Made by a program: the position numbers and the translations under genes | Notes under the pieces: generated by a model | Database searches by the model: none | Told to the model about the DNA's origin: nothing | The model's input: only the letters and a program-made list of their open reading frames with translations | NCBI RefSeq assembly: GCF_003387475.1 | Contig: NZ_QUNO01000002.1 | Coordinates: forward strand, 186,001 to 250,000 | From: Kutzneria buriramensis | GTDB taxonomy: Bacteria > Actinomycetota > Actinomycetes > Mycobacteriales > Pseudonocardiaceae | DNA length: 64,000 nt | Reading direction: 5' to 3' | Shown: piece by piece, positions 55,592 to 62,874 of the stretch | Numbering within the stretch: the stretch's first letter is position 1 | Layout of the letters: every line of letters starts with the position of its first letter

Positions 55592-56488
55592 ATGTCGCTT
55601 GCCCCCAGCGCCAAGGGGACCGTGAAGTTCGGCGATTACAAGACGTGGTACCGGGTGACGGGCGACCCCGGCTGCGGCAAGCCGGTGCTGGTCGTCGTGC
55701 ACGGCGGCCCCGGCAGCACGCACGACTACCTGCTGCGGATGAGCGAGCTGGCCGGCAGGGGCTGGCCGGTCGTGCACTACGACCAGCTCGGCAACGGCGG
55801 CTCCACGCACCTGCCCGGCAAGGGCCCGGACTTCTGGACGCCGGAGCTGTTCGAGGCGGAGCTGACGAACCTGGTGCAGCAGCTGGGCGTCGACGGCAAC
55901 TACGTGCCGTTCGGCCAGTCCTGGGGCGGCCTGCTCGTCGCCATGCACGCCGCGAGAAGGCCGAAGGGCCTCAAGGGCCTGGTGATCGCCAACTCGCCGG
56001 CCTCCTACCCGTTGTGGCTCCAGGAGATGAAGGTCCTGCGCGACCAGCTGCCGCCCGGCGTCGACGAGATCCTGCGCCGGCACGAGGCCGCCGGGACCAC
56101 CGACAGCCCCGAGTACTACGACACCATGCAGGCCTTCTACGACCGGCACGTCTGCCGGATCAAGCCGGCGCCGCGCGACATGCAGGCGTCCCAGTACGAG
56201 ATCTACAACGACTCCACCGTCTACTTCACCATGAACGGCCCCAGCGAGTTCCACGTGATCGGCACGCTCAAGGACTGGGGCGTCATCGACGTCCTGCCCG
56301 ATATCGCGGTGCCGACGCTGATCATCTCGGGCCGGCACGACGAGGCCACGCCGGCCACCGTCCAGCCCTTCGCCGACCTGATCCCCGACAACCGCTGGGA
56401 GATCTTCGAGGAGTCGAGCCACGTGCCGCACCTCGAGGAGCCCGAGCGGTTCGACGACGTCCTGCACACCTACCTGTCCAGCCTGTAG
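55592..56488 (+). CDS. vinJ-like: VinJ-like amidohydrolase (proline iminopeptidase family)
   Basis: A 298-residue alpha/beta hydrolase. It has the oxyanion motif HGGPGSTHDY near residue 37, DQLGNGGS, the nucleophile elbow FGQSWGG, the acid in IISGRHDEATP and the catalytic His in EESSHVPHLEEP. In the vicenistatin pathway VinJ cleaves the N-terminal aminoacyl cap from the finished polyketide chain so the freed amine can be lactamised. The neighbouring VinK/L/M/N/O/H/I set makes the same role very likely here. I start at ATG 55592; a frame from 55556 adds 12 unlikely residues. The next gene begins 13 bp after the stop, so vinJ and vinK are one operon. Confidence 0.88.
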   Translation: MSLAPSAKGTVKFGDYKTWYRVTGDPGCGKPVLVVVHGGPGSTHDYLLRMSELAGRGWPVVHYDQLGNGGSTHLPGKGPDFWTPELFEAELTNLVQQLGVDGNYVPFGQSWGGLLVAMHAARRPKGLKGLVIANSPASYPLWLQEMKVLRDQLPPGVDEILRRHEAAGTTDSPEYYDTMQAFYDRHVCRIKPAPRDMQASQYEIYNDSTVYFTMNGPSEFHVIGTLKDWGVIDVLPDIAVPTLIISGRHDEATPATVQPFADLIPDNRWEIFEESSHVPHLEEPERFDDVLHTYLSSL

Positions 56489-56501
56489 CGGAGACAAGCC
56501 A

Positions 56502-57446
56502 ATGGTCACCGAGTTCACCGCGTCCGAGGCGGTCGTCTTCCCCGGCATGGGGCCGTCCCGGTTCGCCGACGTCGGCAAGTTCATGGTCATCAACCCCTAC
56601 GCCCGCCGCCTGGTCGCCGAGGCCGACGAGCGGCTGGGTCACTCGCTGGTGGACGCCTTCCGCGACACCGAGGGCGACTACAGCCGGCCGGCCCAGGTCA
56701 GCTTCCTGGTCAACTGCGTCGCGCTGGCCCGGTGGGCGCAGGGTGAGCTGGGCGCGAAGCCGGAGGTCGTGGTCGGCCCCAGCTTCGGCGGCAAGGCGCT
56801 GGCCGCCCACTCCGGCGCACTGTCCTTCTCGGACGCCGTGTGGATGACCTCGGAGTTCGCCCGCTGCCTCGACGAGTTCTTCGAAACCGAGTTCGCCGAC
56901 ATCGTCACGCACTCGTTCGTGCGGACCCCGCAGGACGTGCTGGCGGCCCTGTTCGCCGAGATGGACGAGCTCGGCTACTGGCACGACGTGTCCTGCCACA
57001 TCGACCACGACTTCCACATGGTGTCGCTGAGCCGGGACAACCTGGAGTGGTTCCAGCAGAAGCTGCGCCGGGGCGGCGGCATGTCGCTCTACACCATGCA
57101 TCCGCCGATGCACGTCAGCGCGTTCGGGCCGCTGCGCGAGAAGATCCGGACCGAGGTGTTCGACCGGCTGGAGTTCCGCGACCCGACGCTGCCGGTCGTC
57201 AACGACCAGGACGGCGCGATCCTCACCACCGGCGAGCAGGTCCGCGACATGCTGCTGGACGGCATCGTCAACACGGTCCGGTGGCCCGACGCCGTGGCCA
57301 CGCTGAAGCGGCTGGGTGTGGCCAAGGTGCACGTCGCCGGCCAGGACAGCCTGTTCGGCCGGGTGGCGGTCACGAACAAGAACTTCCAGGTCGTCCCGTG
57401 CGACCCGAAGCTGGCGCTGGCTCCCCGCAAGCGCACCGCGGCGTGA
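56502..57446 (+). CDS. vinK-like: VinK-like trans-acting acyltransferase (dipeptidyl-ACP to PKS loading ACP)
   Basis: A 314-residue protein of the malonyl-CoA:ACP acyltransferase fold. The opening VVFPGMGPSRF replaces the usual FxGQG. The nucleophile elbow is VGPSFGGKA (Ser94), where normal ATs have GHSxG, and MHPPMHVSAFGPL supplies the second catalytic His region. The Pro in place of the elbow His and the lack of HAFH/YASH set it apart from malonyl ATs. This matches VinK-type enzymes, which move the aminoacyl-capped starter from the free ACP to the loading ACP of the first PKS. No loading ACP is in the window, so its acceptor lies outside. Two strong hairpins separate it from the convergent ACP gene. 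Confidence 0.88.
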   Translation: MVTEFTASEAVVFPGMGPSRFADVGKFMVINPYARRLVAEADERLGHSLVDAFRDTEGDYSRPAQVSFLVNCVALARWAQGELGAKPEVVVGPSFGGKALAAHSGALSFSDAVWMTSEFARCLDEFFETEFADIVTHSFVRTPQDVLAALFAEMDELGYWHDVSCHIDHDFHMVSLSRDNLEWFQQKLRRGGGMSLYTMHPPMHVSAFGPLREKIRTEVFDRLEFRDPTLPVVNDQDGAILTTGEQVRDMLLDGIVNTVRWPDAVATLKRLGVAKVHVAGQDSLFGRVAVTNKNFQVVPCDPKLALAPRKRTAA

Positions 57447-57452
57447 GGAGAA

Positions 57453-57525
57453 GGGGGGACCCGCAGGGTCCCCCCGTCCGCACAGCAAGAGCGGGCATGT
57501 CCACCGTGGACATGCCCGCTCTTGC
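57453..57525. terminator. Two back-to-back hairpins between convergent vinK-like and vinL-like genes
   Basis: Hairpin one is a 10-bp stem at 57453-57462/57466-57475 (GGGGGGACCC arms), seven bases after the vinK stop. Hairpin two is a 20-bp stem at 57485-57504/57506-57525 with only one unpaired base between the perfect arms, just beyond the stop of the minus-strand ACP gene. Each probably serves one strand. Confidence 0.8.
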
Positions 57526-57533
57526 CGAAGGGG

Positions 57534-57782
57534 TCAGGCAGCCTGCTTGAGCAGGTTGTCCAAGGCGGCCCAGAGCACGCCGGCGTTGGCGAAGGTCTCC
57601 AGGCTCAGGGCGTCGTCGACGAAGCGCACGCCGAACTCGTGCTCGAGGGCGCCGAGCAGTTCGACGGTGCCCAGCGAGTCCAGCCCCAGGTCGCGCAGGC
57701 TCGACTCCGGCGTCAGCGGCTCGTCAGCCGGCAGGAATGGCAGGTACGGGCGCAGGACTTCCTCGAACCGCGCGTCCCACAT
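57534..57782 (-). CDS. vinL-like: VinL-like stand-alone acyl carrier protein
   Basis: An 82-residue ACP with the phosphopantetheine Ser36 in DLGLDSLGTVELLGALE. It is the carrier on which the starter is built: charged by VinN with 3-methylaspartate, decarboxylated by VinO, capped by VinM and unloaded by VinK. I place the start at ATG 57782 because GGAG lies six bases upstream; a TTG four codons earlier is the only longer option. It is the only starter gene on the minus strand and is divergent from vinM-like across a 187-bp region. Confidence 0.88.
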   Translation of the reverse strand: MWDARFEEVLRPYLPFLPADEPLTPESSLRDLGLDSLGTVELLGALEHEFGVRFVDDALSLETFANAGVLWAALDNLLKQAA

Positions 57783-57969
57783 GGGTGACTCCAATCTTTT
57801 TACCCCCGGCCGAATTGGTCCGGCTCTATGAGAAGCTAAACCGGCACACCCCCCGGTCGCTACCCCTGTCCAGCATGGCGCAAACAGGGGGCGGGATTTC
57901 CCTCGAATTTCGGGACGATCCTTGAAATCCCTAGTACCGCCGTGACATGCATGTCATAGAGGAGGAAGA
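57783..57969. promoter_or_regulatory. Divergent promoter region vinL/vinM with two LuxR-type boxes and a palindrome
   Basis: GGCGGGATTTCCCTCG at 57890-57905 matches 13 of 16 of CTVGGGAWWTCCCBAG with a perfect GGGATTTCCC core. TCCTTGAAATCCCTAG at 57919-57934 matches 12 of 16 with a perfect 11-base right half. A 14-bp perfect palindrome TGACATGCATGTCA lies at 57943-57956, directly before the AGGAGGA ribosome site of the vinM-like gene. Two adjacent boxes suit control of both divergent genes. Confidence 0.5.
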
Positions 57970-59496
57970 ATGAACTCATCGTTGTCCGCCCGATTCCTTC
58001 GTGGCCTCGACCGCTCGCCGGACGGGGCCGCGATCCGGTTCGGCGACCAGGTGGTGACCTACCGGCAGGCCCACGAGAAGGCGCTGCTGTGGGCAGGTGC
58101 CCTACATGCAAGTGGCCCGAGGCCGCCGGCGGTGGTCGGGGTCCTGTTCGGCAAGTCCGCCGACTCCTATCAGGGCCTGCTCGCGGCCCTCTACTCCGGC
58201 GCCACGGTCGTCCCGCTCAACGTCAGCTTCCCGGCCGCCCGGCTGCGCGCCATGATCGACCTGGCCGGGGTGACCGCGCTGCTCGCCGACGAGTACGGCC
58301 TGGCCGTGCTGGACGACGTGCTGTGCGGCGACACCATGCCGGTGTTCGACCTAAACGGTGACCCCGATCCGGCGAACGCCCTGCTCTGGCCGCACGCGGT
58401 GACCGAGACCGACACCGCGTACATGCTGTTCACGAGCGGCTCGACCGGCCGGCCCAAGGGCGTGCCGATCACCCACGGCAACACCCATCACTACTTCTCC
58501 TACCTCGACGAGCGCTTCGACTTCACCCCCGACGACGTCTTCTCGCAGACGTTCGACCTGAACTTCGACTGCGCGATGTTCGACCTGTTCTGCGCCTGGG
58601 GCGCCGGCGCCGAGATCTGCTTCATCCCGCCGCACGCCTACCGCGACATGCCGGCGTTCTTCGCCGACCACAACGTGACGGTCTGGTTCTCCACGCCGTC
58701 GGCGATCGGCCTGGTCCGCCGCATGGGCGGGCTCACCCCCGGCGGCATGCCCACGCTGCGCTGGAGCTTCTTCGCCGGCGAGGCCCTGAAGTGCGCGGAC
58801 GCCGCCGACTGGCAGGCCGCGGCCCCAGGGTCCACCCTCGAGAACCTGTACGGCCCGACCGAGCTGACCGTCACCATCACCGCCCACCGCTGGAACGCGG
58901 AGTCGGCGGACCTGGCCGTGAACGGGGTGGTGCCGATCGGCGGCCTCAACCCCGGCCACGTGCACCTGCTCATCAATCCCGACGGCGAGCCGGTCGAGGA
59001 CGAGGGCGAGCTCTGCATCACCGGCCCGCAGATGACGCCCGGCTACCTCGATCCCGAGGACGACAAGGGGCGGTTCCTCGAGCACGGCGGCCAGACCTGG
59101 TACCGCACCGGCGACCGGGTCCGCTGGGTCGCCCCCAACGAGATGGCCTACCTGGGGCGGATGGACTCGCAGGTGCAGATCCACGGGCTGCGCGTGGAAC
59201 TGGCCGAGATCGACAACGCGGTGCGGGCCAGCGGGGTGGACGACGCGGTCACCGTGACCCGGGAGACGCCCGGCGGCCTGGAGCTCGTCGTGTTCTACAC
59301 GGGGGAGAAGGTGCCGCCGGCCGAGCTCAACCGCCGGCTGTGCGACCGGCTGCCGCAGAGCATGGTGCCCAAGCACTATCAGCACGTCGACGAGTTCCCG
59401 CTCAACTCCAACCGCAAGGTGGACCGCCTGCGGCTCGCCGCGACGGCCGCTGACCTGCTGAATTCGCGCGTGGTCCGGGCCGGGGGCGCACAATAG
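57970..59496 (+). CDS. vinM-like: VinM-like amino-acid adenylation/ligase enzyme (caps the starter amine)
   Basis: A 508-residue stand-alone adenylating enzyme of the ANL superfamily. Core motifs are A3 MLFTSGSTGRPKGVP, A5 NLYGPTELTVTIT, A7 WYRTGDRVRW, A8 GRMDSQVQIHGLRVELAEID and A10 NSNRKVDR with the catalytic Lys. There is no carrier domain. In vicenistatin biosynthesis VinM activates L-alanine and acylates the amine of 3-aminoisobutyryl-VinL, protecting it during chain extension. The amino acid used here cannot be read safely from the pocket by eye. The ATG follows AGGAGGA. A 119-bp gap with its own upstream element separates it from the next gene. Confidence 0.85.
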   Translation: MNSSLSARFLRGLDRSPDGAAIRFGDQVVTYRQAHEKALLWAGALHASGPRPPAVVGVLFGKSADSYQGLLAALYSGATVVPLNVSFPAARLRAMIDLAGVTALLADEYGLAVLDDVLCGDTMPVFDLNGDPDPANALLWPHAVTETDTAYMLFTSGSTGRPKGVPITHGNTHHYFSYLDERFDFTPDDVFSQTFDLNFDCAMFDLFCAWGAGAEICFIPPHAYRDMPAFFADHNVTVWFSTPSAIGLVRRMGGLTPGGMPTLRWSFFAGEALKCADAADWQAAAPGSTLENLYGPTELTVTITAHRWNAESADLAVNGVVPIGGLNPGHVHLLINPDGEPVEDEGELCITGPQMTPGYLDPEDDKGRFLEHGGQTWYRTGDRVRWVAPNEMAYLGRMDSQVQIHGLRVELAEIDNAVRASGVDDAVTVTRETPGGLELVVFYTGEKVPPAELNRRLCDRLPQSMVPKHYQHVDEFPLNSNRKVDRLRLAATAADLLNSRVVRAGGAQ

Positions 59497-59615
59497 GGGC
59501 GGTAGGGGGGATGACGGACGTACGTACAGATCTTACTCTTGAGTGGTGAGGATTTGGTTCGGCGCACGCGGAACTGAATCACTCGTCGTTCTTTTCGAGC
59601 GTACGGAGAGCGACC
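59497..59615 (+). promoter_or_regulatory. Upstream region of the vinN-vinI operon
   Basis: 119 bp. ACGTACGT at 59518-59525 repeats the octamer at 8436-8443 in the ABC promoter and resembles the TACGTA arms before the SRPBCC gene. No clear -35/-10 pair or LuxR-type box is visible. GGAG before the GTG at 59616 is the ribosome site. Confidence 0.35.
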
Positions 59616-61157
59616 GTGGATACCACTTTCAAGCCACTCGACACTGTCCGCGAGGCGTCCGCCGCGCCGGGTGAACTCATTCACTCGCTGCTCGACGGCG
59701 CCCTGACCGAGGTCCCCGACGACGTTGCCGTCCGGGATTCTCAAGGCCACTGGACCTACCGCCAGCTGGCCGAGCACAGCCACCGGTTCGCGCACTGGCT
59801 GCGCGCCCACGGCGTCGGCCACGGCGACCGGATCGTGGTCCAGCTCCCGAGCACTCGGGAACTGGTCGCCATGTTCTTCGGCGCCGCCCGCGCCGGCGTG
59901 GTCTTCGTGCCGCTGAACCCCGCGATGAAGCCGTTCCTGATGAAGTCCGTGCTGGACAACTCGGAGCCGCGGCTGATCATCGGCAAGGGTGTGGCGGTCG
60001 AGGCCGTCCGGGAGGTCACCGCGACCGTTCCGGTGCACGACTTCGACGCGATCTGGTCGGACGTCCAGGAGCAGGACGCCGCGCCGATCGCCCACGTGGT
60101 CGAGCCGACCGACCTGGCCGTGCTCATCTACACCTCCGGCAGCACCTCCGCCCCGAAGGCGGTGATGTGCCCGCACTCGCAGGTCGTGTTCGCGACCCGC
60201 GGCCTCGTGACCGCGCTGGGATACCGCAGCGACGACATCGTCTTCTGCCGGTTCCCGCTCTCCTGGGACTACGGGCTCTACAAGGTGCTGATGACGGCGG
60301 CCAGCCGGTGCGAGATCGTGCTGGCCGGCGAGGAGTCCGATCTGGCCCTGCTGCGGCGCATGAGGGAGACCGGCGCGACCGTCGTGCCGATCGTGCCGTC
60401 GCTGGCGTCCATGATCGTGTCCCTGGCCTCGCGGGACAACGAGGTCCCGCCGCCGGTCCGGATGTTCACCAACACCGGCGCCGCGCTGCCGCAGGCCACC
60501 ATCGACGGCCTGCGTGAGAACTTCCCCGGTGTCAAGGTGGTCCGCCAGTTCGGCCAGACCGAGTGCAAGCGCATCACGGTCATGCCGCCGGACGAGGACA
60601 CCGAGCGCCCGGGCTCCTCCGGGATTCCGTTGCCCGGCACCAGGGTCGCCATCGTCGACGAGCACGGCGACGAGGTGCCCGCGGGCACGGTCGGTGAGAT
60701 CGTCGCCGACGGTCCGCACGTGATGCCCGGCTACTGGCGCAACCCCGAGGTGACCGCCAAGGCGTTCCGCGTCGATCCGCGCACCGGCCGCACCCGCCTG
60801 CACACCGGCGACTACGGCTCCGTCGACGCCGACGGCTACCTGTACTTCGAGGGCCGGCGCGACGACATGTTCAAGCGCAAGGGAATCCGCATGAGCACGC
60901 TGGAGATCGAGGCGGCGGCCATGGACATTCCCGGCGTGCGGGCGGCCGCCGCGCTGGCGCCGACCGCCGACCACGACCTGGCCCTGTTCGTGGAGGCCGA
61001 CCTCCAGCCGGCGATCGTGCTGCGCGAGCTGTCCAAGCGCCTGGAGGCGCAGAAGATTCCGTCGATCTGCCGGGTGCTCGAGGAGTTCCCGTTGACCCTG
61101 CACGGCAAGAACTCGCGGGCCGCGCTCGTGAGCCTCCTGGAGGGGAGTGCGAAATGA
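59616..61157 (+). CDS. vinN-like: VinN-like 3-methylaspartate adenylating enzyme
   Basis: A 513-residue ANL enzyme loading the beta-amino acid on the free ACP. Motifs: A3 IYTSGSTSAPKAVM, A5 QFGQTECKRI, A7 HTGDYGSVD, A8 RRDDMFKRKGIRMSTLEIE and A10 Lys in TLHGKNSR. In the VinN structure, as I recall it, Asp230 binds the amine and Ser299, Lys330 and Arg331 bind the second carboxylate of 3-methylaspartate. With a constant offset of 12 these fall on Asp218 (SWDYGLY), Thr287 (TNTGAAL), Lys318 and Arg319 here. The Asp, Lys and Arg are kept, which favours 3-methylaspartate over simple beta-amino acids; Ser is replaced by Thr. The start is GTG with GGAG upstream. It overlaps vinO-like by ATGA. Confidence 0.88.
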   Translation: MDTTFKPLDTVREASAAPGELIHSLLDGALTEVPDDVAVRDSQGHWTYRQLAEHSHRFAHWLRAHGVGHGDRIVVQLPSTRELVAMFFGAARAGVVFVPLNPAMKPFLMKSVLDNSEPRLIIGKGVAVEAVREVTATVPVHDFDAIWSDVQEQDAAPIAHVVEPTDLAVLIYTSGSTSAPKAVMCPHSQVVFATRGLVTALGYRSDDIVFCRFPLSWDYGLYKVLMTAASRCEIVLAGEESDLALLRRMRETGATVVPIVPSLASMIVSLASRDNEVPPPVRMFTNTGAALPQATIDGLRENFPGVKVVRQFGQTECKRITVMPPDEDTERPGSSGIPLPGTRVAIVDEHGDEVPAGTVGEIVADGPHVMPGYWRNPEVTAKAFRVDPRTGRTRLHTGDYGSVDADGYLYFEGRRDDMFKRKGIRMSTLEIEAAAMDIPGVRAAAALAPTADHDLALFVEADLQPAIVLRELSKRLEAQKIPSICRVLEEFPLTLHGKNSRAALVSLLEGSAK

Positions 61158-62386
61158 GCCGCTACGAGGACCTGGCCGCGGAGTTCGGCACGCCGCTGTA
61201 CGTCTACGACCTCGACGAGGTCGAGGCCGCCCGCAAGCAGCTGTTCGACCAGCTGCCCGAGCCGTTCGAGCTGTTCTACGCCCTGAAGGCCAATCCCCAT
61301 CCCGACCTGCTGGCCGCGCTGCGGTCCGGCGAGGGGCGCAAGTGCCGGGCGGAGATCAGCTCCACCGGCGAGCTGGCCAACGCCCTGGCCGCCGGCTTCG
61401 CCGGCAGCGACTGCCTGTACACCGGCCCCGGCAAGACCTTCGGCGAGCTGCGCGAGGCGATGAGCCTGGGCGTGCGGATGTTCTCCACCGACTCCGTCAC
61501 CGACGTCCAGCACGTCGGCACGATCGCCACCGAGCTGGGCATCACCGCCGAGGTGCTGCTGCGCGTCAACCTGGCCACGGCCAGCGCCGGCAGCGGCATC
61601 CGGATGACCGGCACGCCCTCGCAGTTCGGATTCGACGCCGAACTCCTGCCCGAGGAGCTGCCGCAGTTGCGCCGCGTGGACGGGGTGACCATCGCGGGCA
61701 TGCACCTGTTCCCGTTGTCCAACACCGCCGACGAGGAGGCGCTGGTCGGCGAGTTCCAGAACACCATCGCCGGCGCCGCGGCGCTGGCCGAGCAGCTGGA
61801 CCTGCCGCTGCGCTACCTGGACATCGGCGGCGGATTCTCCATCCCCTACGGCATTCCCGGCGGCCGCGCGTCGTACCCGAAGCTGCGCCACGAGCTGGAA
61901 GTGGCCCTGGACACGCACTTCCCGGAGTGGCGGCAGGGCACCCCGCAGCTGGCCTGCGAGTCCGGCCGCTACCTGATCGGCGCCAGCGGCACGCTGCTGG
62001 CCGGCGTGACCAACGTGAAGGTCAGCCGCGGCAGCAGGTTCGTCATCCTGGACGCCGGCATCAACACCTTCGGCGGCATGTCCGGGCTCGGCCGGCTGCT
62101 GCCCGTGCAGGTCGGCACCGACGCCGAGACCACCCAGACGGTGAGCCTGGTCGGCCCGCTGTGCACCCCCGGCGACACGTTCGGCCGCGCGGTCAAGGTC
62201 CCCGACCTGGCCCCCGGCGACGTGGTCCGGATCCCCAACGTCGGCGCCTACGGCCCGACCGCGAGCCTGCTGATGTTCCTCGGCCGCCCCTCGCCCACCG
62301 AGGTCGTGGTGCGCGGCGACGAGATCGTGTCCGTTTCCCGGCTGGACCACAGCCGTGTGTACTCCAACCAGGCGGTGGCCCGATGA
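61154..62386 (+). CDS. vinO-like: VinO-like PLP-dependent decarboxylase (fold type III)
   Basis: A 410-residue enzyme of the ornithine/diaminopimelate decarboxylase fold. The PLP Lys45 is in FYALKANPHPD. Phosphate-binding glycines are in LDIGGGFSIPYG, substrate-side residues in ACESGRYLIGASG, and the Cys of the partner subunit in GPLCTPGDTFG. In the vicenistatin model VinO decarboxylates 3-methylaspartyl-VinL to 3-aminoisobutyryl-VinL. The gene overlaps both neighbours (ATGA at each end), so vinN-O-H-I are tightly coupled. A free-amino-acid decarboxylase is the alternative, but the context makes that unlikely. Confidence 0.88.
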   Translation: MSRYEDLAAEFGTPLYVYDLDEVEAARKQLFDQLPEPFELFYALKANPHPDLLAALRSGEGRKCRAEISSTGELANALAAGFAGSDCLYTGPGKTFGELREAMSLGVRMFSTDSVTDVQHVGTIATELGITAEVLLRVNLATASAGSGIRMTGTPSQFGFDAELLPEELPQLRRVDGVTIAGMHLFPLSNTADEEALVGEFQNTIAGAAALAEQLDLPLRYLDIGGGFSIPYGIPGGRASYPKLRHELEVALDTHFPEWRQGTPQLACESGRYLIGASGTLLAGVTNVKVSRGSRFVILDAGINTFGGMSGLGRLLPVQVGTDAETTQTVSLVGPLCTPGDTFGRAVKVPDLAPGDVVRIPNVGAYGPTASLLMFLGRPSPTEVVVRGDEIVSVSRLDHSRVYSNQAVAR

Positions 62387-62874
62387 GCATCCAGATCTTC
62401 GACGACAACAGCACGGTCACCGCCAGCCGCGGCACCGTCGTGGTCAGCGGCGTCGCCTCCGACGCCCACACCTGGAACCTGGTCTTCCTGCAGCTGATGA
62501 TCGAGGAGCTCGGCTACGACGTGGTCAACCTTGGCCCGTGCGTGCCCGCCGAGCTGCTGGTGGCCGAGTGCGAGCAGCACCAGCCGGCGCTGGTGGTCAT
62601 CTCATCCGTCAACGGGCACGGCTACCAGGACGGCATGCGCCTGATCGACGCCGTCCGCAGCAGCCCGGAACTCGTCGCCACGCCGGTCGTGATCGGCGGC
62701 AAGCTCGGCGTGGCCGGGGAACTCGACGAGGGTAGCGCGGCCCGGCTGGTGTCGGCAGGGTTCGACGCGGTATTCGAGGACGGCGCCAAGACGATCGTCC
62801 CGTTCTACGACTTCATGGCAGCTCTGCCCTCGGCGGCGACCCCGCTACCGGCCCGGACCAGGGTGGCGGTGTGA
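62383..62874 (+). CDS. vinH-like: Glutamate mutase small (cobalamin-binding) subunit, VinH-like
   Basis: A 163-residue B12-binding Rossmann protein. With the E subunit it rearranges L-glutamate to 3-methylaspartate. The lower-ligand His29 is in ASDAHTWNLVF, which corresponds to the DxHxxG motif but has Asn at the final Gly. The SxL-like ISSVNGHG and the VIGGKLGV segment follow as in MutS/GlmS. The ATG overlaps the vinO stop (ATGA), and its own stop overlaps the vinI GTG (GTGA), consistent with a stoichiometric complex. The position of the motif and the length support the call. Confidence 0.87.
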   Translation: MSIQIFDDNSTVTASRGTVVVSGVASDAHTWNLVFLQLMIEELGYDVVNLGPCVPAELLVAECEQHQPALVVISSVNGHGYQDGMRLIDAVRSSPELVATPVVIGGKLGVAGELDEGSAARLVSAGFDAVFEDGAKTIVPFYDFMAALPSAATPLPARTRVAV

